Shown here: in pieces, positions 29,347 through 39,130 of the stretch
How the letters are laid out: each line of letters opens with the position of its first letter
Position numbering within the stretch: the stretch's first letter is position 1
From: Ensifer sp. Root278
Lineage (GTDB): Bacteria; Pseudomonadota; Alphaproteobacteria; Rhizobiales; Rhizobiaceae
Assembly (NCBI RefSeq): GCF_001429285.1
Contig: NZ_LMJJ01000023.1
Location: 71,041-135,040, forward strand
Reading direction: 5' to 3'
Length of the DNA stretch: 64,000 bases
Notes under the pieces: generated by a model
Databases searched by the model: none
The model's input: the letters and a program-made list of their open reading frames with translations, nothing else
What the model was told of the DNA's origin: nothing
Position numbers and translations under genes: made by a program

Positions 29347-30295
29347 TGTTCTCTCCATCGTTCTGGCGAACTTCGCCTTCGTAATAGACCCAGGCGGCCG
29401 ACCAGCGCATGACGCCGAGGCTGAGCATGAGCACGATGATGAACATCACCCAGGAGCCGGCGGCGGCGTAGCCCATGTCGAAGTACTTGAAGGCGTTGTC
29501 GTAGATGTACATGGCGAAGAAATAGGTGGAGCCGAGCGGTCCGCCCTTGGTCAAGAGAAGCGCGATCGTCAGCTGCTGGAAGGCCGAGATGATCGAGGTA
29601 ATGAAAGTGAAGAGCAGCATCGGACCGAGCATCGGCAGGGTGATGAACACCATCTGCGCCCAGCCGGGAACGCCGGAGACGGTCGCCGCCTCGTAGAGTT
29701 CCTTCGGGATGGCTTTCAGGCCGGTGAGCAAGATCAGCATGGTGCCGCCGAGGCCCCAGAGGCTGGCGATGATGATTGCGACGATCGCAAGGTTCGGATC
29801 GCCGAGCCAGTTCGGTCCGTCGATGCCGACGAAGGACAGCATGAAATTCAGAAGACCGTATTCCCTGCTGTAGATCCAGCTCCAAATCGTCACCAGGGCG
29901 ACGCCGGAAATGACGCTCGGCAGGTAGAAGGCGGTGCGGAAGAAGCCGCTGGCAAAGGTGATGTGATGCAGCATCAGCGCCAAAAGGAACGACATGACGA
30001 TGTTGAACGGCACATAGATCGCCGCAAACTTCACCGTGATCCACAGGCTTTCCCAGAACTGCGGGTCCTCGAACAGCATGGAACGATAGTTTTCGAGCCC
30101 GACGAAGCTGCGCTCGCCGACAACCGGCCAGTCGTAGAAGCTCATCGTCAGCGAGAAGACGAGCGGACCAAGCGTGAAGAACAGGAACCCGAGGATCCAC
30201 GGGGAGATGAACAGATAGGGCGCTGCATAGCGCGCGATGGCGGAGCGCTTGCGCCTTGCCACCTTTGGCTCTGCACCGGCATAGGTCATATCCAT
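29339..30295 (-). CDS. Sugar ABC transporter permease (MalF type)
   Basis: CUT1-family inner-membrane permease, 318 residues. It has a basic N terminus (RRKRSAIARYAAPYLF), six hydrophobic helices and the docking loop ELYEAATVSGVPGWAQMVFITLP. It lies 19 bp after the binding-protein gene and overlaps the MalG-type gene. A second Met two codons in is an alternative start. Confidence 0.92.
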   Translation of the reverse strand: MDMTYAGAEPKVARRKRSAIARYAAPYLFISPWILGFLFFTLGPLVFSLTMSFYDWPVVGERSFVGLENYRSMLFEDPQFWESLWITVKFAAIYVPFNIVMSFLLALMLHHITFASGFFRTAFYLPSVISGVALVTIWSWIYSREYGLLNFMLSFVGIDGPNWLGDPNLAIVAIIIASLWGLGGTMLILLTGLKAIPKELYEAATVSGVPGWAQMVFITLPMLGPMLLFTFITSIISAFQQLTIALLLTKGGPLGSTYFFAMYIYDNAFKYFDMGYAAAGSWVMFIIVLMLSLGVMRWSAAWVYYEGEVRQNDGENNA

Positions 30296-30314
30296 CTCCC
30301 CGTACTCCCTTTTC

Positions 30315-31544
30315 TTACTTCATCAGCCGCTTCGAGCGGTTGACCGCATCGTCGAGATGCTGCTTGGCGTTACCCTGGTCGATCATCGTCGCCTCGATTG
30401 CGCGAGCGAGATTGTCCTGGACCTTGCCCCAGTTGGCGTTCTTCAGGAACGCGTGGGTCTCGGTGTTCGAGGTCGCGAGAATGTCGAAAAAGGGCTTGTA
30501 GATCGGGTCCTTGGTCATGCCCTTTTCTTCCGCAACGCTGGTGCGCACCGGCAGGTCGTTGACGCGCATGGCGACAGCTTCGGGTGAGGAGAAGAATTTG
30601 ACGAATTCCCAGGCGAGATCCGGATGGGTCGCGTCCTTGGCGATCGAGATCGCCGAGACGCCGAGCGCCGAATGGGCGGTCTTGTCGCCGAACTTCGGCA
30701 GCGACGCGACGCCATACTTGATGCCTGAAGCATCGATGCCGGACTTCGACCACATGGCGCTCTGGAACATGGCGATCTTGCCGCCCTTAAAGAGCGTGCT
30801 GCCGGTTGTGTCGTCGCCGAGGTTCAGCGTGATCGCTTCCTGCTTCTTGGCCATGTCGGCGAACATGTCGAGCACTTGCGCTGCCGCATCGCTGTTCATG
30901 TAGCCGTCGATCTTTTTGCCGTCGTCGGAGATGTATTTGGTACCGTTCGACCAGAGGAACTGTTCGAAGTCATAGGGGTCCGGCTTGGCGTCGACGGCGA
31001 AGCCATAGACCTTGTTCGGCTCGTCGCGGAACTTGGCCGCCTTGGCGCGCAGGTCGTCCCAGGTCCAGCCGTCCTTCGGCTCCTCGACGCCGGCCTTGGC
31101 GAACATGTCCTTGTTGTAGAACACCACCTGGGTGGTGAAGCCCGACGGCATGCCGTAGGTCTTGCCCTCGACACGAACAGTGTTCATCAGGCCCTTCGGA
31201 AAGTCGTCCGGCTTGAGCTCGGCCGCATCCTTGGCGATCAGATCGTCCAGCGGCTTCAGCGACGTGTAGTATTGCGGGAAGTTCCACATATACATAACGT
31301 CAGGCGGGTTGCCGGCGCCGAACGCGGCGATCAGCTTCTGATCGTAACCATCCGCATAGGGCTCGACCTGGACCTTCACGCCCGGGTGCTTTTCTTCGAA
31401 CTTCTTGGCGATTTCCTGCTGGATCGCCAGGCTTTCGTCCGTGTCCCAGGTTGCAAAACGCAGCACTTCTTCCGCGCGGGCCGTGGCGGCTCCGGCCATT
31501 GCCAGAACCATCAGCGAGCCGATGATGGACTTCCTGTTGAGCAT
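30315..31544 (-). CDS. Sugar ABC transporter substrate-binding protein
   Basis: Periplasmic SBP_bac_1 (CUT1) binding protein of 409 residues. The signal peptide ends near residue 25 (AMAGAATARA, then EEVLRFATWD). Family features are KKFEEKHPGVKVQVEPY, AFGAGNPPDVMYMWNFPQYY and GMPSGFTTQVVFYNKDMFAKAGV. The start at 31544 has a GAGGAGAAGC ribosome site. It is paired with the MalF/MalG-type permeases; the ligand is inferred to be an oligosaccharide. Confidence 0.93.
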   Translation of the reverse strand: MLNRKSIIGSLMVLAMAGAATARAEEVLRFATWDTDESLAIQQEIAKKFEEKHPGVKVQVEPYADGYDQKLIAAFGAGNPPDVMYMWNFPQYYTSLKPLDDLIAKDAAELKPDDFPKGLMNTVRVEGKTYGMPSGFTTQVVFYNKDMFAKAGVEEPKDGWTWDDLRAKAAKFRDEPNKVYGFAVDAKPDPYDFEQFLWSNGTKYISDDGKKIDGYMNSDAAAQVLDMFADMAKKQEAITLNLGDDTTGSTLFKGGKIAMFQSAMWSKSGIDASGIKYGVASLPKFGDKTAHSALGVSAISIAKDATHPDLAWEFVKFFSSPEAVAMRVNDLPVRTSVAEEKGMTKDPIYKPFFDILATSNTETHAFLKNANWGKVQDNLARAIEATMIDQGNAKQHLDDAVNRSKRLMK

Positions 31545-31564
31545 GCTTCTCCTCCTCATTCGGG

Positions 31565-32713
31565 TTACGCGACCCGCTGCGCCTTTTCCTGATTGATCAG
31601 CGCCTGCGTCTCGGCATCGAGCCTGCGCGCGACCGCCTGGCCGTCGCCGTCGAACAGATGGCAATGTTCTGCCGGCAGGCGCAGGTGCACGCGCTCGCGG
31701 GCGGAAACCGGATGCGTGCCGCGGACGACAGCGGTCATGTCGCCGCCGTTCTCAAGGCTGATATGGACGTGGCTTTCGGTGCCTAGCCGCTCGACCAGGC
31801 GCACGTCGCCGACGAGATGGCTTTCTTCGGCCGAGACCAGCTCGATCTTGTCGGGGCGAATGCCGAGCGTGACGGATTTGGCTTTGGCAATCGGGGCTGC
31901 GGCCAGCATCTCGAGCTTGAGCGGATGGGCGAGACCGCCGCCGTTGAGCGTCACCGATGTATCGACCTGCCCGGTCACTTCGGTCGTGACGAAGTTCATG
32001 CGCGGCGAACCGATGAAGCCGGCAACGAACAGATTGGCCGGCTGGTAGAAGAGTTCGAGCGGCGTACCGAACTGGCTGACCTTGCCCTTGTCGAGCACCA
32101 CGACACGATCAGACAGCGTCATCGCCTCGACCTGGTCGTGGGTCACGTAGATCATCGTCACGCCGAGACGTTCATGCAGTGCCGCAAGCTCGACGCGCAT
32201 GGTGACGCGCAAGCCGGCATCGAGGTTCGACAACGGCTCGTCGAGCAGGAACAGCTTCGGCTCGCGCACGATGGCGCGGCCGATCGCCACGCGCTGGCGC
32301 TGACCGCCGGAAAGCTGGCGCGGCTTGCGGGCAAGCAGCTCCTTGATGCGCAGGATGTCGGCGGCATTGTCGACGCGGCGGTCGATCTCGTCGCGCTTCA
32401 TGCCGTTCAGCGCCAGGCCGAAGGACAAGTTCTTGCGCACGTTCATGTGCGGATAGAGTGCGTAGTTCTGGAAGACCATGGCGATGTCGCGCTTGGCCGA
32501 GGAGACGTCGGTGATGTCGCGCTCGCCGAGGCGGATGGAGCCGCCATCCAGATCCTCAAGCCCGGCAATGGAGCGAAGCAGCGTGCTCTTGCCGCAACCC
32601 GACGGGCCGAGGAAGCACACGAACTCGCCGTCGGCGATATCGAGGTTGATACCCTTCAAGACTTCGAGCGAACCAAAGCCTTTGCGCAAATTTTCGATAC
32701 GGATCGCTGCCAA
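31565..32713 (-). CDS. Sugar ABC transporter ATP-binding protein (UgpC/MsmK type)
   Basis: CUT1-type ATPase of 382 residues. It has Walker A GPSGCGKS at about 37-44, Q-loop VFQNYALYPHMNV, signature LSGGQRQRVAIGRAIVREP, Walker B LFLLDEPLSNLDA and the H-loop THDQ. It ends in the C-terminal TOBE regulatory domain (IRPDKIELV). It is the first gene of the operon, preceded by a double LacI-type operator at 32771-32806. Confidence 0.94.
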   Translation of the reverse strand: MAAIRIENLRKGFGSLEVLKGINLDIADGEFVCFLGPSGCGKSTLLRSIAGLEDLDGGSIRLGERDITDVSSAKRDIAMVFQNYALYPHMNVRKNLSFGLALNGMKRDEIDRRVDNAADILRIKELLARKPRQLSGGQRQRVAIGRAIVREPKLFLLDEPLSNLDAGLRVTMRVELAALHERLGVTMIYVTHDQVEAMTLSDRVVVLDKGKVSQFGTPLELFYQPANLFVAGFIGSPRMNFVTTEVTGQVDTSVTLNGGGLAHPLKLEMLAAAPIAKAKSVTLGIRPDKIELVSAEESHLVGDVRLVERLGTESHVHISLENGGDMTAVVRGTHPVSARERVHLRLPAEHCHLFDGDGQAVARRLDAETQALINQEKAQRVA

Positions 32714-32770
32714 CGGGCCCTCCCTGCCGGCAAGCGCTTAGCAGAGGCCACCGGCACGAGCTATGCGCTT

Positions 32771-32806
32771 AGTTAAACGTTTATATGCACGATAAAAACG
32801 TTTAAC
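32771..32806. promoter_or_regulatory. LacI-type operator pair upstream of the sugar ABC operon
   Basis: Outer arms AGTTAAACGTTT (32771-32782) and AAACGTTTAACT (32795-32806) are exact inverted copies, each containing the AAACGTTT core. They lie about 60-90 bp upstream of the ATPase start on the minus strand, in the promoter position. Confidence 0.75.
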
Positions 32807-32865
32807 TTTCTTGTAAAGCAGAAAATTGCGTCGATCCGATTTTGCTGTTGAGGGCCGTAAGCAAT

Positions 32866-32890
32866 AAAAAGCGGCCGCTCGGGGCGGCCG
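32866..32890 (-). terminator. Rho-independent terminator of the fusion-protein operon
   Basis: On the minus strand, CGGCCGC and GCGGCCG pair around a 5-nt loop and are followed by CTTTTTATT. It lies just after the stop of the large fusion gene, separating that operon from the promoter of the next one. Confidence 0.8.
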
Positions 32891-32906
32891 TTTTTAGTCT
32901 TTTGTC

Positions 32907-35900
32907 TCAGACGCTTAGACGTCCGAGCGTTTCATCGAGCGCGTTGAGGAAGCGGTCGCAATCCTCGGCGCTGAAGGGCGCCGGAGGCTTAACCTTCAGC
33001 ACATTGTGGTGCGGCCCCTCGCTGCTGAGCAGGATCCGATATTTCCGCTTCATCTCGGCGATGACGAAATCGAGTTCGCGTGCTGCCGGCTCCAATGTCT
33101 CGCGATCGCGCACCAGTTCGATGCCGTTGAAGAGACCGTGGCCGCGGACGTCGCCAATGATCGCATGCTTGCTGGCGAGCGCCCGCGCGCCATCCATCAG
33201 CCGGTCGCCGACGACCCGGCAATGATGCATCAGCCGCTCGTCGCGGATGACATCGAGCACGGCAAGGCCGATTTCGGCCGAAACCGGGTTGCCGCCGAAG
33301 GTGTTGAAATACTCCATGCCGTTGGCAAACGAGGCGGCGATCGCCTCTGTGGTGACGACGGCGGCCATCGGGTGGCCGTTACCGATCGGCTTGCCCATGG
33401 TGACGATGTCGGGCACCACGCCCTGCAGCTCGTGCGCCCACATATGACTGCCGACGCGGCCGAAACCGACCTGCACCTCGTCGGCAAGGCAGAGGCCACC
33501 GGCCGCGCGCACATGTGCATAGGCTTCCCGGAGATAGCCTTCCGGCAGTGTCAACTGCCCGCCGGTTCCGAGAATGCCCTCGCTGAAGAACAGTGCAGGG
33601 CGACGACCATCGGCCGCAAGTGCTGCCACCTGGTTACGCACGTCCTCGGCATATTTCCTGCCCGCGTGCTCATCACCGTAGCGGTAACGCCCGCGATAAA
33701 GGTCGGGCATCTCGGCGACCTTCACATGCGCCTGCTGCCCTTCCCCGCCCTTGCCGGCGAACTTGTAGGGGCTGACGTCGATCAGGCTCGACAGATGGCC
33801 GTGATAGGCGTGGTCAACGGTGATGATGTCGCGGTTGCCGGTATAGGCACGCGCCAAGCGGATGGCGAGGTCGTTTGCTTCGCTGCCGGAATTGACGAAG
33901 AAGCAGACGTTCAAGGGCTCCGGGAACTGCTCGGCAAGCCGGCGTGAGTACTCGACCAGAGAATCGTGCAGATAGCGCGAATTGGTGTTGAGCCGCTGCA
34001 TCTGCGCTTGCGCCGCCCTAACGACGCGCGGATGGCAATGGCCGACGTGGCAGACATTGTTGACCATGTCGAGCCAGCGTGTGCCCTCCTCGTCGATCAG
34101 GCGCGCGCCCTCGCCGCCGACAATTTTCAGGGGTGCAGCGCTATAGGCGATGCTGAGCGACCGGCCGATGCGACGATGGCGCTCACGCACAAGGAATTCC
34201 TTGCCGCGCGGCACGATCACCGAAACTGGCACGGAGAGACCGAGCACCACGCTCGGATCCGGGCTCACTTCGCGCCATACCTGCCACTGGTCGCGCACGC
34301 CGACGCCATGCATCTGACCGCCGAGGCCGAGGTGATCGGTGACGATCTGGAAATGCAGATGCGGCGCCCAGTTGCCATTTTCCTCGGCCGCGCCCAAGGC
34401 GGCGAAGACCTCGCCCTTGGCGATCGCCTGCCCCACGGAGAGCTTGGCGACGCTTTCGCGTGACAGGTGGCCGTAGAGCGTCCAGAAGCAGACACCACCA
34501 TCGATCTCATGCTCGAGCAGCACGGTCGGGCCGAAACCGTAGGGGACGGCGTCATCGTGAATGAAGGCGACCTTGCCGGAGAAGGGTGCCGAAACCGGCT
34601 CGTGCGCCGGCGCGAAGATGTCGACGCCGAGATGTACCGAGCGACGCGCGCCTTCCACCGATGTTTCGTAAGCCTCACCCTGATAGATGCCCCGGTCTTC
34701 GCCATAAAGACCGATGCCAAAGGCCGCACGCTCGCTGCCGATCTGCGCGGCTATGCGCGCCTCGGCTTCTGCGGCATCGAGGCTCGCCCATCGCGCGGCC
34801 TCCGGGGCGGATGCGGAGAAGTCGAACACAGCGACCTTCGGCTTAGCGACGTCAGGACGTACCATCGGCGCAAAATCGTGCGCGTTCTTCTCGAGCCAAC
34901 GGACGACCGCGGCCGCATGCGGAAGCGGCGCCAAACCGCAGGCATCGCGGATGCGGGCAATGGCGATCGCCCGGTTCTCGCTCCGGAGACGTTTCAGTTC
35001 GCGCCAGACATCCTCCTGGCTGACGAGCAGGTAGGTATTCTCGGGGTTCTCGCGGATCTGCTTGGCCGCCATGCACATGCTGACGGCGTAGCGTGTGAGC
35101 ACGAGATCGAAGACCAGTTCGACTTCGGTTTCACTCAGCGGATTGACGTGATGATAGGCTCCCGCGAGTGCCGCAATGGTCCCGACCGGATCCGCGGATC
35201 CAATCAGCGCGTAGGCCGACGCGACGGCGATTTCGATCACGCGCCAGGTCTCGACCATGTCGCCGAAGTCGAGCAGGCCGCTGACCTGGCCCTGGCCGTC
35301 GAGCAGCACATTGTAGTCGTTGGCGTCGTTGTGAATGACCTGCATCGGGCAGGTCGCAAGGCGAGGCAGGACAGCCAAAGCGAAATGATCAAGGATCGCG
35401 TCGACCGCCGCGCGCTTGTCCGGGCCGTCGATCAGTTCCAAGTGTTTGCGATGCATGTCGGCCCGGCCGATGTCCCAAGCATAGAGCCGCTTGGTGCCAG
35501 CGTGCGTGAAGCCTTCGAGGCTGCGATCAAGACCAGCCAGCAACCGTCCGAGGCTTTCGGCGCTCGCCGCGTCGCGCAGCGGCGCCTTCGCCCAGATGTC
35601 GCCCGGCAGCCATGAGAGTAGCCGCGCCGTGCGCGGGCCGCGAAGCTCGATCTTGCTGGTGACGGCGCCGGAGCGATCGCGAAACGCGCGTGAGACCGAC
35701 AGATCGGATGCCTTGGCGGCAAGATGTTCCAGCACCGCCACCTGCATGTCGAGCTCGTCGGCGTCGCAGGTCGCGTGCAGCTTCAGCAGGTATTCCTGTC
35801 CGTCAACGTCCGAGACCCGGTAGTTGAGATCGTGCTCGCCCGGCAGCGGCGAGAGGCTCGCCTCGATGCCGTAGGTGTCGCTGAGCCAGGCGCGGATCGT

Positions 35901-35939
35901 CGCCAATTCCTGCTCGGTTCTCAAATCTCTCTCTGCCAT
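32907..35939 (-). CDS. Three-domain fusion: APH-type small-molecule kinase, M23 peptidase-like domain, class III aminotransferase-fold PLP enzyme
   Basis: One uninterrupted frame of 1010 residues. Domain 1 (about 20-330) is an aminoglycoside/choline/hydroxylysine-kinase-like phosphotransferase with catalytic HNDANDYN (203-210) and metal-binding DFGD (224-227). Domain 2 (about 405-560) is an M23/LytM-like domain with HLGVD (His436, Asp440) and HLHF (527-530), retaining the zinc ligand pattern. Domain 3 (about 580-1010) is a fold-type I PLP enzyme: [17 protein letters not shown] and Lys850 in [11 protein letters not shown]. Vertebrate hydroxylysine kinase and the phospho-lyases for phosphohydroxylysine and phosphoethanolamine belong to families 1 and 3, so a kinase-then-phospholyase acting on an amino alcohol is a reasonable inference. 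The start at 35939 is preferred to an upstream GTG at 35963. Confidence 0.88.
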   Translation of the reverse strand: MAERDLRTEQELATIRAWLSDTYGIEASLSPLPGEHDLNYRVSDVDGQEYLLKLHATCDADELDMQVAVLEHLAAKASDLSVSRAFRDRSGAVTSKIELRGPRTARLLSWLPGDIWAKAPLRDAASAESLGRLLAGLDRSLEGFTHAGTKRLYAWDIGRADMHRKHLELIDGPDKRAAVDAILDHFALAVLPRLATCPMQVIHNDANDYNVLLDGQGQVSGLLDFGDMVETWRVIEIAVASAYALIGSADPVGTIAALAGAYHHVNPLSETEVELVFDLVLTRYAVSMCMAAKQIRENPENTYLLVSQEDVWRELKRLRSENRAIAIARIRDACGLAPLPHAAAVVRWLEKNAHDFAPMVRPDVAKPKVAVFDFSASAPEAARWASLDAAEAEARIAAQIGSERAAFGIGLYGEDRGIYQGEAYETSVEGARRSVHLGVDIFAPAHEPVSAPFSGKVAFIHDDAVPYGFGPTVLLEHEIDGGVCFWTLYGHLSRESVAKLSVGQAIAKGEVFAALGAAEENGNWAPHLHFQIVTDHLGLGGQMHGVGVRDQWQVWREVSPDPSVVLGLSVPVSVIVPRGKEFLVRERHRRIGRSLSIAYSAAPLKIVGGEGARLIDEEGTRWLDMVNNVCHVGHCHPRVVRAAQAQMQRLNTNSRYLHDSLVEYSRRLAEQFPEPLNVCFFVNSGSEANDLAIRLARAYTGNRDIITVDHAYHGHLSSLIDVSPYKFAGKGGEGQQAHVKVAEMPDLYRGRYRYGDEHAGRKYAEDVRNQVAALAADGRRPALFFSEGILGTGGQLTLPEGYLREAYAHVRAAGGLCLADEVQVGFGRVGSHMWAHELQGVVPDIVTMGKPIGNGHPMAAVVTTEAIAASFANGMEYFNTFGGNPVSAEIGLAVLDVIRDERLMHHCRVVGDRLMDGARALASKHAIIGDVRGHGLFNGIELVRDRETLEPAARELDFVIAEMKRKYRILLSSEGPHHNVLKVKPPAPFSAEDCDRFLNALDETLGRLSV

Positions 35940-35956
35940 TGTCTCTGCCCGTCCTG

Positions 35957-36649
35957 TCACCACGAAACCCGCCGCCCGTCATAGGCGCGGAAACTGCCGC
36001 TATCGGCCATATCTGCCCTGTCGATGATCGCCTTCAGCCCGGCAGCGCTCGCTGCCACCGAAACGACGGCATCGCTGCCACCCATATCCGTCTGCACCCA
36101 GCCGGGATGCAGCGACAGCACCGAAATCCCGTCGCCCTTCAGATCCTGGGCGAGCTTGACCGTCGCCATGTTCAGCGCCGCCTTCGAGCAGCGATAAGCG
36201 TAGTCGCCGTCGTCGTCGTCGAGCGTGCCCTCGGCGAGTGAGCCGGCGCGGCTGCTGATGTTGGCGACGACCCGACGCTCTCCATCCTTAAGGCTGGCAA
36301 GAAGCGCCCGCGTCACCAGAAGCGGCGCCAGCGCGTTGACGCGCATGACAGTGAGAAAGTCGTCCGTCTCAAGCGTTGGAAGGCCGCCCGTGTCGCCGCG
36401 CGCGGCGGCATTGTTGATCAGCACGTCGATCGCCACGCCCTGAAGCGCCCGTCCAACAGCCTCGATCGAGGCGGGGTCGGCGACATCCAGGTGAAACCGA
36501 TCCGTTTCGTCCGTGCGCGGAATGGACCCCCGCGCACAGCCGAGAACGCGCCAGCCGTCCTCGGCATAGATCCGCGCCAGTTCTGCCCCGAGCCCGCGGG
36601 AAGCGCCTGTAATCAGCACGGTGCGATGTCTAGCGGTGCTTGATGTCAT
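35957..36649 (-). CDS. Short-chain dehydrogenase/reductase
   Basis: NAD(P)-dependent classical SDR of 230 residues. It has the nucleotide motif TGASRGLG at about residues 14-21, the structural NNAA in VLINNAAARGD, an active-site Ser in VANISSRAGS, and YRCSK (Tyr/Lys). The C-terminal PGWVQTDMGG is typical of the family. It overlaps the permease gene upstream by 20 nt and lies 17 bp from the fusion gene, so it belongs to the same operon. It may oxidise or reduce an aldehyde or alcohol from the lyase reaction; this is inference. Confidence 0.88.
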   Translation of the reverse strand: MTSSTARHRTVLITGASRGLGAELARIYAEDGWRVLGCARGSIPRTDETDRFHLDVADPASIEAVGRALQGVAIDVLINNAAARGDTGGLPTLETDDFLTVMRVNALAPLLVTRALLASLKDGERRVVANISSRAGSLAEGTLDDDDGDYAYRCSKAALNMATVKLAQDLKGDGISVLSLHPGWVQTDMGGSDAVVSVAASAAGLKAIIDRADMADSGSFRAYDGRRVSW

Positions 36650-38285
36650 ATTTCCGCTCGATCATGTTGACGAGGCTGGCGGCAGCCAGCGTCAGGAAGA
36701 TGTAGAAGATCGCCGCCGAGTTATAGGGCGCGAACGGCAGGAAGCTTGCCGACTGGAACTCGCGCATGCGCTGGGTGATGTCGCGGATCGACAGGATCGA
36801 CAGCAGCGACGTGTCCTTGAGGATCGCGATCAGTTCATTGCCGAGCGGCGGAATGATGATGCGGAAGGCCTGCGGCAGAACGACGAGGCGTGCCGTCTGC
36901 CAGCGGTTGAGGCCGATGCTGCGCGCCGCCTCGACCTGGCCGACCGGAATGGCGTTGATGCCCGAGCGGAAGATTTCGGCGAGATAGGCCGAGTAGGCAA
37001 GCGCCATCGCGACGATGCCGCGCATCAGGTTCGGCGGGTCGAGCACGCCTTGGGTCGCATCCTTGAGCGCGCCGCTCAAGGGCAGGCCGACATAGAGCAC
37101 GATCACAAGCATGGGGATGCCGCGGATCGTATCGACGATGAATTCCGAACCGATCGCCAGCGGGTGGCGCTGATGCAGGTAGCCGCCGAAGGTCAGCAGG
37201 CCAAGAATGATGGCAAGCACGGCAACGGTGACACCCGCTGCCCGATCGCGGTCGTTCAGTGCTTCGGTCTTCCAGAGCACGGGCATGTCGGCTGGCGCGG
37301 AGGCTGCCGGCAGCAGTGCTGCCGAAACGCCCTCGCCCTTGGCGATCGAGGCCAGCGCCTCGGTTGGGCCGACAAAGGTGCGCACCGGGGTCTCCGCTTG
37401 CGGCGCGCCGTCATACTGGCCGAAACGCACGGCGCCGATCAGGCCCGCCGGTGTGTTGGTGACGATGCCGACCTTGCCCCCAAGCGTGCCGGCGAGCACG
37501 TAGGTATCGCGCGGCTGCAGCAGGAACCAGCCGGCGGCCAGCGCCAGCACCAGCGTAGCAATGGCGAAGTAGAGGCTGGTCCTGACCGTCGATCTGAGTT
37601 GCAGCAACCCGACCCAGACAAGGCCCATCAGCGCTGCCAGGATGTAGGCCGCTATCGCCGCACGGATGGTGGTCGCGACGCCCGCGGCAAATGCGATGTG
37701 GGCGAAGAAGAAGACGAAGACCAGACCCGCACCGTTGACAATACCGAGGATCCAGCGGGCAAGGCGCCGCACCCGGTCGTCAGGCGCTGAGCCTGAACGT
37801 TTGCTCAGGAAGAAAAGGCCGAGGCCGATCACGGTAACCGCGAAATAAAGTGGGAACAGCCACGCTTCGACGCCACGCACCATCAGATCGGCCGCCTCGG
37901 TCAATTGCCGTGGCGTCACGCCCTTGGCGATCAGTGTCGACTTGAACGGATCGACACCGTTGGCAACGACGGATGCGACGAAGGGATGGATGTTGTGGCC
38001 GATGACGAGGACGGCCGCCGCGGCAAGATTGAGCACGGCTGCGACATTGGCCAGTCGCGGACGCGGCGCCTTGGCGCGCGAGAAAACGAGCAAAGTGATC
38101 CCTGACGCAAACGCGATCGCCAGCGCCAGAAAGCCCGGCACGAAGGCCGACGAGCCGTTTTCGACACCGAGGATCGCTCTCAGCGAGCGTTGGTAGTCGC
38201 CGGAGGAAATGAAGAGATAGATGATGAAGGGCAGCGCGGTCAGGATGATGAGATTGCTCGGACGCACGCTTCTCAGGAACGACAT
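36630..38285 (-). CDS. Amino-acid-type ABC permease with large N-terminal and extracytoplasmic extension
   Basis: The C-terminal third (about residues 345-551) is a normal HisM/GlnP-type permease: FIVDTIRGIPMLVIVLYVGLP, then the docking loop EAARSIGLNRWQTARLVVLPQAF. The protein is 551 residues against about 220-260 usually. The N-terminal 260 residues add several hydrophobic segments. Residues about 265-335 form a soluble stretch (GKVGIVTNTPAGLIGAV and PTEALASIAKGEGVSAALLP, in part) that resembles part of a periplasmic binding protein fold. No ATPase gene is in this operon, so it must borrow one or use a distant subunit. It follows the binding-protein gene by 79 bp. Confidence 0.85.
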   Translation of the reverse strand: MSFLRSVRPSNLIILTALPFIIYLFISSGDYQRSLRAILGVENGSSAFVPGFLALAIAFASGITLLVFSRAKAPRPRLANVAAVLNLAAAAVLVIGHNIHPFVASVVANGVDPFKSTLIAKGVTPRQLTEAADLMVRGVEAWLFPLYFAVTVIGLGLFFLSKRSGSAPDDRVRRLARWILGIVNGAGLVFVFFFAHIAFAAGVATTIRAAIAAYILAALMGLVWVGLLQLRSTVRTSLYFAIATLVLALAAGWFLLQPRDTYVLAGTLGGKVGIVTNTPAGLIGAVRFGQYDGAPQAETPVRTFVGPTEALASIAKGEGVSAALLPAASAPADMPVLWKTEALNDRDRAAGVTVAVLAIILGLLTFGGYLHQRHPLAIGSEFIVDTIRGIPMLVIVLYVGLPLSGALKDATQGVLDPPNLMRGIVAMALAYSAYLAEIFRSGINAIPVGQVEAARSIGLNRWQTARLVVLPQAFRIIIPPLGNELIAILKDTSLLSILSIRDITQRMREFQSASFLPFAPYNSAAIFYIFLTLAAASLVNMIERKYDIKHR

Positions 38286-38317
38286 TCATTCCTCCGGGGC
38301 ATAGTAGACAGACGGAA

Positions 38318-38347
38318 GACCCGGAGTGCGAGCACGCGCTCCGGGTC
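38318..38347 (-). terminator. Intercistronic hairpin after the binding-protein gene
   Basis: GACCCGGAG (38318-38326) and CTCCGGGTC (38339-38347) form a 9-bp stem between the binding-protein stop and the permease start. Its place suggests an attenuator or mRNA-stabilising hairpin that keeps binding-protein expression higher than that of the downstream genes. Confidence 0.5.
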
Positions 38348-38364
38348 CGATCGGCATTGTGAGC

Positions 38365-39111
38365 TTACTTGAGGCCCCAGTATTTGTTGACGAGCTGGTC
38401 GAGCGTGCCGTCGTCCTTGATCATCTTCAGGCCCTCGTTGAAGGCCGCAACGTTTTCGTCGCCCTTGCGGAAGACGAGACCGAGCGGATCGGATTCAAGG
38501 TCCTTGATCGCAACGACGAGCTCCCCGGCGAATTCGCGTTCGTAGGCGGCCGCATTGGCGCCGTTGATGACGACGCCGTCGACGTCCTTGTTCTTGAGCG
38601 CGATGATCGCGGCGCTGAAGGTATCGTAGGCGGCGACGTTCTCCTTGCCGACGACACCCTCGGCAACCTGGGCATCTGTCGTGTTCGCCTGGGCGGAAAG
38701 CTTTCTGCCGGCGTCCTTGAAGCGGTCGAGCGTGATGCCCTGGTCTTCAACGCGCATCAGCACCGCCTGGCTGTTGACGATGTAGGGATCCGAGAAATCC
38801 ATCGCCTTCTTGCGCTCCTCGGTGATCGAGACGCCCGACGCGACGAGGTCGAAGCTGCCCTGGTCGAGGGCTGCGAAGATGCCGTCCCAGCCAGTCGTGA
38901 CGAATTCGGCCTGGCAGTTGATCTTGGCGCAGACGGCGTTGACCACATCGACATCGAAGCCGACGACCTGTCCGGTCGCCGGATCGATGCTCTCCATCGG
39001 TGGCGAGGTCGTGTCGGAGCCGACCTTCAGCAGTTTGCCGCCGAGATCGGCGGCGTGAGACACGCTCGAAGCAAGGGCTGCTACAGCCAGGGCAATCATC
39101 AGTTTTTTCAT
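38365..39111 (-). CDS. Amino-acid-type ABC transporter substrate-binding protein
   Basis: SBP_bac_3 periplasmic binding protein of 248 residues with a signal peptide (MKKLMIALAVAALASSVSHA, cleavage after residue 20). Family features are LKVGSDTTSPPMESID, GFDVDVVNAVCAKINC, WDGIFAALDQGSFDLVASGV and EERKKAMDFSDPY. Its place between the LacI gene and the large permease links it to the fusion-enzyme operon. A ligand such as an amino alcohol or modified amino acid would fit, but nothing in the sequence proves it. Confidence 0.9.
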   Translation of the reverse strand: MKKLMIALAVAALASSVSHAADLGGKLLKVGSDTTSPPMESIDPATGQVVGFDVDVVNAVCAKINCQAEFVTTGWDGIFAALDQGSFDLVASGVSITEERKKAMDFSDPYIVNSQAVLMRVEDQGITLDRFKDAGRKLSAQANTTDAQVAEGVVGKENVAAYDTFSAAIIALKNKDVDGVVINGANAAAYEREFAGELVVAIKDLESDPLGLVFRKGDENVAAFNEGLKMIKDDGTLDQLVNKYWGLK

Positions 39112-39130
39112 GGTTCTCCTCCTTGGATAA

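Noticed and set aside
32907-35939. Possibility that the three-domain protein is an artefact of joined genes
   Set aside because: The frame is continuous with no internal stops, the linkers are coherent, and the same domain order is known in bacterial sequences.
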